Assembly (NCBI RefSeq): GCF_014648855.1
Contig: NZ_BMRX01000015.1
Span: 1 to 64,000 of the forward strand
DNA: 64,000 nucleotides
Direction: 5' to 3'
Source: Streptomyces parvulus
GTDB taxonomy: Bacteria; Actinomycetota; Actinomycetes; Streptomycetales; Streptomycetaceae
Shown here: positions 7,940 to 16,507 of the stretch, one piece after another
Numbering within the stretch: the stretch's first letter is position 1
How the letters are laid out: each line of letters opens with the position of its first letter
Made by a program: the position numbers and the translations under genes
Notes under the pieces: generated by a model
Databases searched by the model: none
Told to the model about the DNA's origin: nothing
What the model saw: the letters and a program-made list of their open reading frames with translations, nothing else

Positions 7940-8188
7940 ATGGACCACGAGCCACAGCACCGCACGGACCTGGCGACGCCGTCCGCGCGACCGGTGCCGC
8001 ACGGGTGGGCCAAGCCGTGGAGCGACGACGCGGGCGGTGCCTGCGTCGAGGTGCGGAGGCTGAGCGACGGGCGTATCGCGTTGCGCCAGTCCTCGGACCC
8101 GGACGGCCCGGCACTCGTCTTCACGCCCCACGAGATGACGAGCTTCCTGGACGGTGTGAAGGCGGGACAGGCCGACTTCCTCTACTGA
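7940..8188 (+). CDS. DUF397 protein, partner of the XRE regulator
   Basis: 82 residues. The ATG directly abuts the stop of the XRE gene, with AAGGAG inside the end of that gene, so translation is coupled. The sequence is compact and typical of DUF397: ACVEVRRLSDGRIALRQSSDPDGPALVFTPHEM (shown in part), ending in FLDGVKAGQADFL. DUF397 proteins pair one-to-one with DUF5753 regulators and in the WhiJ system modulate them. No catalytic motif is present. Confidence 0.92.
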   Translation: MDHEPQHRTDLATPSARPVPHGWAKPWSDDAGGACVEVRRLSDGRIALRQSSDPDGPALVFTPHEMTSFLDGVKAGQADFLY

Positions 8189-8256
8189 GCACGTTGGTTG
8201 ACGTAGGTTCCACCGAGGGATCACTGGACCGCACGACCGATGGAGAGGGGCGAACG

Positions 8257-9072
8257 TTGTCCGACAGCGGATGGCCGGCCGACCGGATCGACACCGAGCA
8301 CGCGCACTCGGCCCGGATCTACGACTACATCCTGGGAGGCAAGGACTACTACCCGGCCGACCGGGAGGCGGGCGACGCGATGGCCGCGGAGTGGCCCGCG
8401 CTGCCCGTGCACATGCGCGCCAACCGGGACTGGATGAACCGCGCGGTGCGCTGGCTCGCGGAGGAGGCGGGCATACGCCAGTTCCTCGACATCGGCACCG
8501 GCATCCCGACCTCGCCCAACCTGCACGAGATCGCGCAGTCGGTGGCGCCCGAGTCGCGCGTCGTCTACGTGGACAACGACCCGATCGTCCTCACCCTCTC
8601 CCAGGGCCTGCTGTCGAGCACGCCCGAGGGCCGGACGACGTACATCGAGGCGGACTTCCAGCACCCGGAGGACGTCCTGGAGTCCGCCGAGTTCCGCAAG
8701 ACGCTCGACCTCGGCAGGCCGGTCGCGCTCACCGTGATCGCGATCGTGCACTTCGTCCTCGACGAGGACGACGCGGTCGGTATCGTCCGCCGCCTGCTGG
8801 AGCCCCTGCCGTCGGGCAGCTACCTGGCGATGACCATCGGCACCGCGGAGTTCGCCCCCGACGAGGTCGGCCGGGTCGCGCGGGAGTACGCGGCCCGCGA
8901 CATGCCGATGCGGCTGCGGACCATCGACGAGGCGCACCAGTTCTTCGAGGGGCTGGAACTGGTCGAACCCGGCATCGTGCAGGTGCACAAGTGGCATCCG
9001 GACGGGGCGGGGGAGCAGGGCATCCGCGACGAGGACATCGCGATGTACGGCGCGGTGGCCCGCAAGCCGTAA
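8257..9072 (+). CDS. SAM-dependent methyltransferase, DUF574 type
   Basis: 271 residues if started at the TTG (8257) with GAGAGGGG upstream. It then begins LSDSGWPADRIDTEHAHSAR, the usual N-terminus of this family, followed by IYDYILGGKDYYPADREAG. The SAM-binding loop is FLDIGTGIPTSPNLHE and the acidic strand end is VVYVDNDPIV. These Methyltransf_19 proteins are abundant in Streptomyces, often beside XRE/DUF397 genes, and have no settled substrate. It lies 68 bp after the DUF397 gene. An in-frame TTG at 8194 is an alternative start. A strong hairpin follows the stop. Confidence 0.9.
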   Translation: MSDSGWPADRIDTEHAHSARIYDYILGGKDYYPADREAGDAMAAEWPALPVHMRANRDWMNRAVRWLAEEAGIRQFLDIGTGIPTSPNLHEIAQSVAPESRVVYVDNDPIVLTLSQGLLSSTPEGRTTYIEADFQHPEDVLESAEFRKTLDLGRPVALTVIAIVHFVLDEDDAVGIVRRLLEPLPSGSYLAMTIGTAEFAPDEVGRVAREYAARDMPMRLRTIDEAHQFFEGLELVEPGIVQVHKWHPDGAGEQGIRDEDIAMYGAVARKP

Positions 9073-9085
9073 CCGGCTCGGCGCA

Positions 9086-9132
9086 GGAGCGGGGCCGCGG
9101 ATGCCGCGGCGCACCGGGCGCGGCCCCGCTCC
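9086..9132. terminator. Terminator hairpin after methyltransferase
   Basis: A perfect 14-bp stem, GGAGCGGGGCCGCG (9086-9099) with its complement at 9119-9132, starting 14 bp after the stop codon. The 19-base loop is partly self-complementary. It separates the WhiJ-type operon from the GH9 gene. Confidence 0.75.
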
Positions 9133-9198
9133 ACCGCCGGGTTCCGGACTGCGGCCCTCCGCCCACGCGCCGCGGCGGGGTCGACCAGACTGTCCGGC

Positions 9199-11088
9199 AT
9201 GAACCACTGCTCCTCCCGTCCGGCCCGCGCCGTCGCCCTGGCGGTCGCCTCGGTGCTGGCGGGCTGCTGCCTGACCGCCTGTTCGGGCGGCGGGGACCCC
9301 GCGCCCCCGGCCGCCCTGCGGGTCAACCAGGTCGGGTACGCCACCGGCGGGAAGAAGTTCGCGTACGTCATGGGGGACGCGGACGCGACGGCCGGCCTCG
9401 GCTACGAGGTCCTGGACGAGGCGGGGCACACGGCCCGGCGCGGCGATCTCGGCCCCTCGTCCGGCGGCTGGAACGAGACGTACGACGCCGTGCGCACGAT
9501 CGACCTCTCCTCCCTCGACCGCCCCGGCACCTACCGGCTGCGCCTGGTCGGGGCGGACACCGGCCCGCCGGTCCGCTTCCGGGTCGCCCCGGCACCGGAG
9601 CTGCTCGACCCGCTGCGCGCGGACTCGGTGCGCTTCTTCCGCACCCAGCGGGACGGCCGCGACGTCCTGGCCGACTCGACCGGCCGGGAGCCCTCCCACC
9701 TCACCGATGAGCGGGCCCGGGTCCACGAGGTGCCGGGGGAGGGGCCGGAGTCCGCACCGCGCCCCGTGGCGGACGCCGGTCCGGTGGACGTCTCGGGGGG
9801 CTGGTTCGACGCCGGCGACTTCCTCAAGTTCACGCACACGGCGTCCTACGTCGTCGCCCAGATGCTGACCACCGTCCGCGACGCGCCGCCGGTGCCCGGA
9901 CTGCGCGACGAGGCCCTGCACGGCCTGCGCTGGCTGGACCGCATGTGGGACCCGTCGTCCGGCACCCTCTACGCCCAGGTGGGCCTCGGCTCCGGCGGCA
10001 GGGGAACGCGCGGCGACCACGACGTCTGGCGGCTGCCCGAGGAGGACGACCGGCTCGACGCCGGGCCGGGCGACGCCGACCACCTGGTCAAGTACCGGCC
10101 GGTCTTCCGCGCCGGCGAGCCCGGGGAGCCCCTCAGCCCCAACCTCGCCGGGCGCGTGAGCGCGGCCTTCGCCCTCGCCGCGCAGACCGCGGCCGACCGG
10201 GACCCGGAGCAGGCCCGCGGCTGGCTGGCCAAGGCCGCCGCCGTGTACGCGCGCGCCGACACCCACCCGCGCGGCGAGCTGGTGACGACCGTGCCCGGCG
10301 ACTACTACCAGGAGGACTCCTGGCGGGACGACATGGAGTGGGCCGCGGTCGAACTCTCCCGCGCCGCGGGCGCGCTGAACGACGCGCGCCGCGACGAGTG
10401 GCGCGACGAGGCGCTCACCTGGGCCCGCGCGGCGCTGCGCGAGGAGCCGGGCGGCACCCTGGGGGTCGCGGACGTCGGCGCCCTGGCCCATGCCGGCGTG
10501 CTCTCCTCGGCGGACCCGGACGAGGGCCTGGCCGCCGCCCTGAAGGCGGAACTGCGGCGCCAGGTGGAGGCCGGTCGGCGGCGCGCCGCCGGGGACCCCT
10601 TCGGATCCGGCGTCGAGCCGGGCGAATTCGACGCCGCACCGCGCACGTTCGGACTGATCGCGACCGCCCAACTGTACGCCCGCGCCACCGGCGACCACCG
10701 GTACGACGGCTTCGCGGCCCGCCAACTGGCGTGGGTCCTCGGGGCCAACGCCTGGGGCACCGGCTTCGTCGTCGGCGCCGGCGACCTCTTTCCGCACTGC
10801 CTCCACCACCAGGTCGCCAACCTGGCCATGAGCCGCACCGGCCGGGGCGACGTGCTGCGCGGAGCCGTCGTCAACGGGCCCAACGCGGCCCGCCTGCTCG
10901 GTGACCGGGACGCCCTCGGCGGGGCCCGCCCCTGCTCCTACGCGCCGAAGGGCGCACCGTGGTCGGAGTTCGACGGACACGGCGCCGCCTACGCCGACGA
11001 CGTCCGCGCCTGGCAGACCGTCGAACCCGCGGACGACTTCACCGCCACGGCGCTGTACGCGCTCTCCCTCACCGCCGGCGGGAGCTGA
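9199..11088 (+). CDS. GH9 glycoside hydrolase lipoprotein (cellulase family)
   Basis: 629 residues. The N-terminus carries a lipobox (LTAC at 25-28), so the enzyme is probably anchored outside the membrane. Residues about 40-130 form the N-terminal immunoglobulin-like domain found in GH9 (ALRVNQVGYATGGKKFAYV). The (alpha/alpha)6 catalytic domain has GGWFDAGDFLKF (Asp204 and Asp207 as base region) and, near the end, GANAWGTGFVVGAG with CLHHQ in place of the usual PHHR. The terminal TVEPADDFTATALYAL holds the likely acid Glu; the family's DYNA element reads DFTA here. The divergence suggests a non-standard beta-glucan or a glucosidase-like specificity. Single gene, with its own terminator upstream. 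Confidence 0.85.
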   Translation: MNHCSSRPARAVALAVASVLAGCCLTACSGGGDPAPPAALRVNQVGYATGGKKFAYVMGDADATAGLGYEVLDEAGHTARRGDLGPSSGGWNETYDAVRTIDLSSLDRPGTYRLRLVGADTGPPVRFRVAPAPELLDPLRADSVRFFRTQRDGRDVLADSTGREPSHLTDERARVHEVPGEGPESAPRPVADAGPVDVSGGWFDAGDFLKFTHTASYVVAQMLTTVRDAPPVPGLRDEALHGLRWLDRMWDPSSGTLYAQVGLGSGGRGTRGDHDVWRLPEEDDRLDAGPGDADHLVKYRPVFRAGEPGEPLSPNLAGRVSAAFALAAQTAADRDPEQARGWLAKAAAVYARADTHPRGELVTTVPGDYYQEDSWRDDMEWAAVELSRAAGALNDARRDEWRDEALTWARAALREEPGGTLGVADVGALAHAGVLSSADPDEGLAAALKAELRRQVEAGRRRAAGDPFGSGVEPGEFDAAPRTFGLIATAQLYARATGDHRYDGFAARQLAWVLGANAWGTGFVVGAGDLFPHCLHHQVANLAMSRTGRGDVLRGAVVNGPNAARLLGDRDALGGARPCSYAPKGAPWSEFDGHGAAYADDVRAWQTVEPADDFTATALYALSLTAGGS

Positions 11089-11103
11089 CGCGGGCGGTAC
11101 GGC

Positions 11104-11676
11104 TCAGGAGCGCGCCGGCCAGGTGCGCAGCAGGGAGTCCAGCGCGTCGAGGATCGCCGTCCAGCTCTCCTGCGCGTCGGGAGCGCTGTGCCGGAAGCCG
11201 CCGGCGCCCTCCAGGCCGACGAACCCGCTGAAGACGCTGCCCAGCAGGCGTACGGCGTGCGTCTGCTGGGGCTCGGGCAGGTCGTACCCGCGCAGGACGG
11301 CCCGCGACAGCTGAGCGTGCCGCGCGCCGGCACTGGACGCCGCCGCCTCGGGGTCCAGGCGGTACCGCGCGGCGGCGAAGCGGCCGGGGTGCTGGAGCGC
11401 GTAGTCCCGGTACGCGTCGGCGAACGCGGTCAGCGCGTCCTTGCCCGCCCGTCCGGCCACCGCCTCGGAGGCGCGGTCCGCCAGTTCCTCGAGGGCGAGC
11501 AGCGCGATCCCCGTCTTCAGGTCGTGGGCGTTCCGCACGTGCGAGTAGAGGCTCGCCGTCCGCACACCGAGACGCCGGGCCAGCTCCGTCGGTGTGGCCT
11601 GCTCGAACCCGATCTCGTCGGCCAGTTCGGCCCCGGCCCTGACCAGGGTCTCCGTCGTCAGTCCCGCCCGCGCCAC
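11104..11676 (-). CDS. TetR-family repressor (WHG-type C-terminus)
   Basis: 190 residues from the GTG at 11676, with GGAGG at six bases. The N-terminal helix-turn-helix reads ELARRLGVRTASLYSHVRN. The C-terminal ligand domain contains HPGRFAAAR and the LGSVFSGFVGLEGAGGF segment of WHG-type TetR proteins. These usually repress their own gene and a nearby transporter or enzyme. A perfect 8-bp inverted repeat in the promoter spacer is its likely autoregulatory site. Downstream it converges on GH9 with 15 bp between stops; there is no obvious target gene besides itself. Confidence 0.88.
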   Translation of the reverse strand: MARAGLTTETLVRAGAELADEIGFEQATPTELARRLGVRTASLYSHVRNAHDLKTGIALLALEELADRASEAVAGRAGKDALTAFADAYRDYALQHPGRFAAARYRLDPEAAASSAGARHAQLSRAVLRGYDLPEPQQTHAVRLLGSVFSGFVGLEGAGGFRHSAPDAQESWTAILDALDSLLRTWPARS

Positions 11677-11718
11677 ACTCGTCCTCCACGTCACCTGCCC
11701 AGCAACCGTAGAAGATTA

Positions 11719-11749
11719 TGTGTGTGCCTAACTGGGTTAGGCAACCTGT
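11719..11749 (-). promoter_or_regulatory. TetR promoter with operator TGCCTAAC-N3-GTTAGGCA
   Basis: The perfect inverted repeat occupies 11725-11743 (8-bp arms, centre TGG). On the complementary strand it starts at the -35 (TTGCCT) and fills the 18-bp spacer before a CATAAT -10, so a bound TetR dimer would block RNA polymerase. It lies about 50 bp before the TetR start codon and just after the MerR gene stop. Confidence 0.65.
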
Positions 11750-11752
11750 GGA

Positions 11753-12133
11753 TCAGCGGTGCGCCGCCGGCGCCCAGCGGGTCCTCCGGTCCTCCTGTGC
11801 GGCGGCCATCAGGGCGTTGAGCGAGTCCCGGGTGCTCATGAGGTCCGCGATGTGCGCGGACAGGCGGTCCCGCTCCTGCGCCATGCGCTCCAGGGCGGCG
11901 TCGGAGTGGTCCTCGCTGGGCGAGTCGACGCACGGCAGCAGTTCGGCGATGGTGCGGCTGGACAGGCCCGCCGCGTAGAGCCGCTGGAGGAACCTGACCC
12001 GCTCGACCTCGGCGTCCGTGTAGTGGCGCTGGCCGCTCGGGCTGCGGGTGCTGGTCAGCAGCCCCTGGTCCTCGTAGTACCGGACGGAGCGGACGCTGAC
12101 CCCGGCCCGTGACGCCACCTCGCCGATGCGCAT
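11753..12133 (-). CDS. MerR-family regulator of the divergent ene-reductase gene
   Basis: 126 residues from the ATG at 12133 with AAGGAG upstream; a longer start at 12163 has no ribosome site. The N-terminus MRIGEVASRAGVSVRSVRYYEDQGLL is a textbook MerR winged helix, followed by RHYTDAEVERVRFLQRLYAAG and a coiled coil. There are no clustered cysteines, so it is of the redox/organic-signal group rather than metal-sensing. It is divergent from an old yellow enzyme gene, and the shared promoter has an over-long spacer with a dyad, the standard MerR arrangement. The inducer is probably an electrophile or quinone (inference). Confidence 0.9.
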   Translation of the reverse strand: MRIGEVASRAGVSVRSVRYYEDQGLLTSTRSPSGQRHYTDAEVERVRFLQRLYAAGLSSRTIAELLPCVDSPSEDHSDAALERMAQERDRLSAHIADLMSTRDSLNALMAAAQEDRRTRWAPAAHR

Positions 12134-12169
12134 GCCGTTCTCCTTCCCTGTGATCCGCGTCACAGAACC

Positions 12170-12201
12170 TTGCCTCTGACGTCAGTGTCAGCTTTTAGCG
12201 T
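12170..12201 (+). promoter_or_regulatory. MerR-controlled promoter of the ene-reductase gene
   Basis: TTGCCT (12170-12175) and TAGCGT (12196-12201) are 20 bp apart, longer than the 17-18 bp of unregulated promoters. The spacer contains CTGAC-N6-GTCAG (12176-12191), a dyad centred between the boxes. This is the geometry that MerR activators correct by DNA distortion. Confidence 0.6.
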
Positions 12202-12249
12202 AGCCGTCGAACCCGGCATCCGGGCCCCGCACGACCAAGGAGTTCCGAC

Positions 12250-13323
12250 GTGACGTCCCTCTTCGACAGCTACCGGCTCGGTGAACTGACGCTGCCCAAC
12301 CGGACGGTGATGGCGCCCATGACACGGGTCCGCGCGGCGGCCGGCGGGCTCGCCACGCCGTCGATGGCGACCTACTACGCCCAGCGGGCCACGGCCGGAC
12401 TGATCGTCTCCGAAGGAGTGCAGCCCAGCCTGATCGGGCAGTCCAACCCGGGCACCCCCGGACTGCACACGGACGAACAGGTCGCCGCCTGGCGGCAGGT
12501 GACCGGCGCCGTGCACGCCAACGGGGGACGGATCTTCGCCCAGATCATGCACGGCGGACGCGTCTCGCACCCCGACACCACCGGCCTGCGCCCCGTCGGA
12601 CCCTCGGCGGTGGCAGCCGTCGGAGACGTGTTCACCCCCTCCGGCCCCAGGCCCGTCCCGGTCCCGCGCGCCCTGGAGAGGGCCGAAGTGCCCGAACACG
12701 CCCACTCCTACGCGGCCGCCGCCCGCCGAGCGGTCGACGCGGGCTTCGACGGGGTCGAACTCCACGGCGCCAACGGCTACCTGATCTCGCAGTTCCTCTC
12801 CTCCAACGCCAACCTCCGCACCGACCGCTACGGAGGTCCGGTGGCCAACCGCATCCGCTTCGCCGTCGAGGCTGCGGCCGCGACCGCCGAGGCCGTCGGC
12901 GCCCACCGGACCGGCATCCGCCTCTCCCCGGCCGGGACCTTCTGGGGCGTCGAGGAGGCCGACGTGCCCGAGCTGTACGCCGCGCTGCTGACCGAGCTGG
13001 CGCGCCTCGGCCTGGCCTACGTCCACCTCGAGGCCACCGCCGAGGAGGAGGTGCTGGTCGGGCTGCGCCGCGCCTGGCCGGGCACGCTCGTCATGAACCC
13101 CGCGCTGCCGATGGGGCCGAAGCAGGCCGGGCGCGACGAGGCCGACCACTGGCTCGGGCTCGGCGCGGACCTCATCAGCTTCGGCCGCGGCTTCCTCGCC
13201 AACCCCGACCTGGTCGAACGGCTGCGGACGGGGCTCCCGATCGCGCCGGCCGACGAGCGCACCTACTACCAGGGCGGCGACGCCGGCTACCTGACCTACC
13301 CGGCCCATCAGCACACGGCCTGA
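12250..13323 (+). CDS. Old yellow enzyme family alkene reductase
   Basis: 357 residues, GTG at 12250 with AAGGAG upstream. An FMN-binding TIM barrel begins LFDSYRLGELTLPNRTVMAPMTR. The substrate-binding HGANGYL (His and Asn that hold the activating group) is followed by ISQFLSSNANLRTDRYGG. The end has GADLISFGRGFLANPDL for FMN phosphate binding. These enzymes reduce activated C=C bonds of enals, enones, maleimides or nitro compounds with NAD(P)H. Placement opposite MerR suggests a detoxification role against electrophiles. A terminator follows, so it is a single-gene unit. Confidence 0.93.
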   Translation: MTSLFDSYRLGELTLPNRTVMAPMTRVRAAAGGLATPSMATYYAQRATAGLIVSEGVQPSLIGQSNPGTPGLHTDEQVAAWRQVTGAVHANGGRIFAQIMHGGRVSHPDTTGLRPVGPSAVAAVGDVFTPSGPRPVPVPRALERAEVPEHAHSYAAAARRAVDAGFDGVELHGANGYLISQFLSSNANLRTDRYGGPVANRIRFAVEAAAATAEAVGAHRTGIRLSPAGTFWGVEEADVPELYAALLTELARLGLAYVHLEATAEEEVLVGLRRAWPGTLVMNPALPMGPKQAGRDEADHWLGLGADLISFGRGFLANPDLVERLRTGLPIAPADERTYYQGGDAGYLTYPAHQHTA

Positions 13324-13342
13324 CGACCGGCGACCCCCGGAC

Positions 13343-13374
13343 CGCCGGTGTGTGAGGTGAATCACACGCCGGCG
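13343..13374. terminator. Terminator after ene-reductase gene
   Basis: A 13-bp stem with one G-U pair, arms 13343-13355 (CGCCGGTGTGTGA) and 13362-13374, with a 6-base loop, 19 bp after the stop codon. Confidence 0.7.
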
Positions 13375-13446
13375 GGCGGTTGCCGGGCATCGAAGTTTCG
13401 TATCCCTCTGATGACGGCGGGGCTGCGAATGCGAGGATGAGCCGCC

Positions 13447-14139
13447 ATGACTGCTGGGTGGTGCTGCCGCGCGACGCGGGCCGCGGTGTTCGCGGCCGTC
13501 TGCGTGCTGCTCGCCGTCCTCGGCCACGTTCTGATGTCGGACGCCTCCGTCCCCTGGTGGTCCCTCGTCGCCGCGCTGGGCGCGACCGGCGGCGCGGCCT
13601 GGTGCCTGGCCGGCCGTGAGCGCGGCGTCCTCGCGGTCTCGTCGGTCGTGATGGTGGCCCAGACCGCACTGCACCAGTGGTTCTCCTACGCCCAGCGGCT
13701 CACGGTGCCGCCCGCGGGCGGCACCAACGGCGCCTCCGACGCCGGTCATACCGCCGCCGTGGCCCACCTGGGTCACGCCATGCACCCCGCCGCACACGGC
13801 GGCTCCGCCGCGCCGCCCACGGGCGCCGTGGACTCGATGACCGGCTTCGCACAGGTCATGGAGGCGATGTCCGCCTCGGGCATGCTCGCCGCCCATCTGC
13901 TGGCCGCGCTGCTGAGCGGACTGTGGCTGGCGTACGGCGAGCGCGCGGCCTTCCGTGTCCTGCGGGCCGTCGCCGGCCTGCTGGCCGCACCGCTGCGGCT
14001 GCTCCTCGCGCTCCCGGTGCCACCGCACCGGCCGCGTGTCGCCCCGCGCCGCGCGGGCGACGCGCTGCGGCCGCCACGGCTGCTCCTCGTTCACGCGATC
14101 ACTTCCCGGGGTCCGCCCGCGGGGCCCGCTGTCGTCTGA
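13447..14139 (+). CDS. Multi-span membrane protein with His-rich loop
   Basis: 230 residues, ATG with GAGGATGA upstream. Five hydrophobic segments are visible (near residues 11-30, 36-55, 59-75, 140-158 and 168-185). The loop between the third and fourth is rich in histidine (HTAAVAHLGHAMHPAAHGG), which could bind metal. The C-terminus is basic and proline-rich. I do not recognise a family. It lies 215 bp upstream of an ECF sigma factor on the same strand, so it may be its membrane partner or target. The metal-binding idea is inference from the histidines only. Confidence 0.75.
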   Translation: MTAGWCCRATRAAVFAAVCVLLAVLGHVLMSDASVPWWSLVAALGATGGAAWCLAGRERGVLAVSSVVMVAQTALHQWFSYAQRLTVPPAGGTNGASDAGHTAAVAHLGHAMHPAAHGGSAAPPTGAVDSMTGFAQVMEAMSASGMLAAHLLAALLSGLWLAYGERAAFRVLRAVAGLLAAPLRLLLALPVPPHRPRVAPRRAGDALRPPRLLLVHAITSRGPPAGPAVV

Positions 14140-14354
14140 GACAGCCGGTTCCCCCGACCGTGCCGGGCGCTTCCGCGCCGTGCCGGCCGGGGTGTCCGGA
14201 CGTACGCCGCCCCGCGGCGCCGTCCGCCACTCCCACCCCGTCACCGGGCCCCGCCGCGCCCCGCGCCGCCGGGTCCGGACGCCGGACGTCCGCGCGCGCC
14301 CGATCTCCTGTGACGCGTCGCGCCCGAGGCTCCGGCCCACGCGAAGGACAGCAT

Positions 14355-15023
14355 GTGACCAGTCCTGCCCCCTCCGCCGTCCGCGACCGGACGGCACCCG
14401 CCGCGAGAGCCCGTCGGGCGCGGACGACCGCCGACGAGTCGGCGACCCTCTGGGCGCTGGCCGCCCGCACCGGCGACCCACGGGCGGCGGAGAACCTCGT
14501 CCGCGCCTTCCAGCGGGACGTCCGCCGCTTCGTGACCCACCTCGGCGCCGACCCCCAGTACGCCGACGACCTCGCCCAGGACACGTTCCTGCGCGCGCTC
14601 GGCAGCCTGCACCGCTTCGAGGGCCGCTCCTCGGCCCGCACCTGGCTGCTGGCCATCGCCCGCCGCGCCGTGATCGACAGCTACCGGTACGCGTCCGCCC
14701 GGCCCCGGCTGCTGGCCACCGACGACTGGGAGACCGCCGTCGAGTGCGCCCAGGAACACGGACTGCCGGGGTTCGACGACGGCGTCGCCCTCGGCGAACT
14801 GCTGGACGCGCTGCCCGACGAGCGGCGCGAGGCGTTCGTCCTGACCCAACTCGCCGGTGTCCCCTACGCGGAGGCCGCCGAACTCATCGGCTGCCCGGTC
14901 GGCACGGTCCGCTCCCGGGTGGCCCGCGCCCGCCAGACGCTGATCCGGTCCCTCAGCGAGGCGGAACGCACCGGTCCGCCGGACGCACAACGGGCGATCA
15001 GCTCCCGCACAGCCTGCCGTTAG
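14355..15023 (+). CDS. ECF-type RNA polymerase sigma factor
   Basis: 222 residues from the GTG at 14355, with GAAGGA seven bases before. Region 2 is seen in FQRDVRRFVTHLGADPQYADDLAQDTFLRAL and RTWLLAIARRAVIDSYR. Region 4 is LPDERREAFVLTQLAGVPYAEAAELIGCPVGTVRSRVARAR (quoted in part). The first 25 residues are Ala/Arg-rich and disordered. No zinc-finger anti-sigma gene adjoins it. The upstream His-rich membrane protein is the only candidate partner, and its sequence lacks a recognisable anti-sigma domain. The regulon is unknown. Confidence 0.9.
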   Translation: MTSPAPSAVRDRTAPAARARRARTTADESATLWALAARTGDPRAAENLVRAFQRDVRRFVTHLGADPQYADDLAQDTFLRALGSLHRFEGRSSARTWLLAIARRAVIDSYRYASARPRLLATDDWETAVECAQEHGLPGFDDGVALGELLDALPDERREAFVLTQLAGVPYAEAAELIGCPVGTVRSRVARARQTLIRSLSEAERTGPPDAQRAISSRTACR

Positions 15024-15092
15024 CATGTTCGAACTCGTGACGATCGCCATGAGTGACCCGTTTGTCCGACCACTAGCACCCAGGCCACATAA

Positions 15093-16418
15093 TTGAAAAC
15101 CACACCAACACGAATATCCGGGCGAACGACGCTCTGGGCCGCGGCGGCGACGGCGACCCTCGCGTTCCTCGTCGCGCTGGAGTTCGCCGCGCGCCACTAC
15201 GGCGAGCCGGGGCCGATCACCCAGCAGGCCCGCGAGGTGGTCCTCGCTCCCGACTCGGGGCCGCTGCTGTACGCGGGGCTCGCCCTGACGATGGTGGTCC
15301 TCACCTGGCGGCAGCGGTTCCTCGCGGCCGGCGCGGCGATCGGCGTCGACCTGGTGTTCTGGGCGGTGCGCTGGGTGGCCGGCGCCGACATGAACTTCGG
15401 CAACGGCGCGCTGTGGGTGGTGCTGGGATGCGCGGTCCTCGCGCTCACGCGCCGCACCGGCCGGGAGCGGGCGCTGCTGCTGAAGGGCGCCGGGCTGGGA
15501 CTGCTGCTAGTGGCCGGGCACAAGACGGGCGACACCTGGCTGCTCATCACGTCGGAGACCCGCCCGACGGTCCTCGACCCCTATCTGGCGACCGCCGACC
15601 ACGCGCTCGGTGATCCCTCCTGGGTCGTCGGCCGGCTGGTGAACGCCACCTCGCCCGTCGGCGACGGCATCCTGCACGTGGTCTACGGCCAGCTCCCGCT
15701 GGCGGCGGCCCTGGTCGGCCTCTACCAGCTGCGCCACGTGGCCGCCGAGCGCCGGTTCCCCAGCCACCACCTCGTGCGCACCTTCCTGGTGATCGGCCTC
15801 CTCGGGCCCGCCGTCTACATGCTCTTCCCGGTGGTCGGGCCGGTCTACGCCTACGGTGCCGAGGGCGGCCGGTGGGCGGTGGCCCACCTGTGGCCGGACA
15901 CCCTGCCGTCGATCGCGGCCCCGCACGCGGTGCCGTTCGACGAGATCACCCCGCGCAACTGCATGCCCAGTCTGCACACGGCGTGGGCCACGACGCTCTT
16001 CGTGCACTCGCGCAAGGGATCGCGGCCGATGCGGTACGCCGGGACGTTCTGGCTGGTCGCCACCCTCACCGCGACGCTGGGCTTCGGCTACCACTACGGC
16101 GTGGACCTCATCGCCGGGGTGGTGTTCGCGCTCACCGTCGAGGCGGCGATGCGCGCGTCGGCCCGCGGCTGGGACCGCTCGGCCACCCTGCTGGTCGTCC
16201 ACGGGTCGGCGGTGTTCGCGCTGCTGCTGCTCTCCTACCGTCTGCTCCCGGAGCACCTGGCCGCGCACCCCTGGCTGAGCGGACCGCTGCTGCTCCTCGC
16301 CATGGCCTCCGTGATCCTCGGCTATCTGCGGACCACCAGGCGGTGGGACCCGAAGCCCCGGCCGCCCCGGCAGCCGGAGCCGCCGCGGGCCGCGGAGCCG
16401 CAGCCCGAACTGGTCTGA
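15093..16418 (+). CDS. PAP2-type integral membrane protein
   Basis: 441 residues starting at a TTG, since an in-frame TAA at 15088-15090 excludes anything earlier. No ribosome site is visible, and CATAAT just upstream may be a -10, so the message may be leaderless. At least ten hydrophobic spans are present. The C-terminal half has the phosphatase signature of the PAP2 superfamily, ITPRNCMPSLHTAW and then GFGYHYGVDLIAG, with the two catalytic histidines. Similar proteins include inositol-phosphoceramide synthase-like lipid phosphotransferases, so a lipid headgroup or isoprenoid-phosphate reaction at the membrane is likely. The proline-rich tail is cytoplasmic-looking. Confidence 0.85.
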   Translation: MKTTPTRISGRTTLWAAAATATLAFLVALEFAARHYGEPGPITQQAREVVLAPDSGPLLYAGLALTMVVLTWRQRFLAAGAAIGVDLVFWAVRWVAGADMNFGNGALWVVLGCAVLALTRRTGRERALLLKGAGLGLLLVAGHKTGDTWLLITSETRPTVLDPYLATADHALGDPSWVVGRLVNATSPVGDGILHVVYGQLPLAAALVGLYQLRHVAAERRFPSHHLVRTFLVIGLLGPAVYMLFPVVGPVYAYGAEGGRWAVAHLWPDTLPSIAAPHAVPFDEITPRNCMPSLHTAWATTLFVHSRKGSRPMRYAGTFWLVATLTATLGFGYHYGVDLIAGVVFALTVEAAMRASARGWDRSATLLVVHGSAVFALLLLSYRLLPEHLAAHPWLSGPLLLLAMASVILGYLRTTRRWDPKPRPPRQPEPPRAAEPQPELV

Positions 16419-16446
16419 CCGCGGCGCCCGGAGGGGGAGCGGAAAC

Positions 16447-16489
16447 ACGCAAGCGGGGCGCGCGCGGTCGGCACGCGCCCCGCTTGCGT
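16447..16489. terminator. Bidirectional terminator between PAP2 and catalase genes
   Basis: A perfect 16-bp stem, ACGCAAGCGGGGCGCG at 16447-16462 and its complement at 16474-16489, with an 11-base loop. It is placed centrally between two convergent genes whose stops are at 16418 and 16508. Confidence 0.85.
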
Positions 16490-16507
16490 CCCGTGCGGGA
16501 TCCGGCG

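Noticed and set aside
8244..8262. AACGTTGTC near the methyltransferase start as a third copy of the LacI-type operator
   Set aside because: It overlaps the start codon, one arm is degenerate, and the gene is unrelated to polysaccharides.
8221..10980. 919-codon minus-strand ORF spanning the methyltransferase and GH9 genes
   Set aside because: Antisense shadow of two clear genes; no domain, repetitive Gly/Arg/Val composition.
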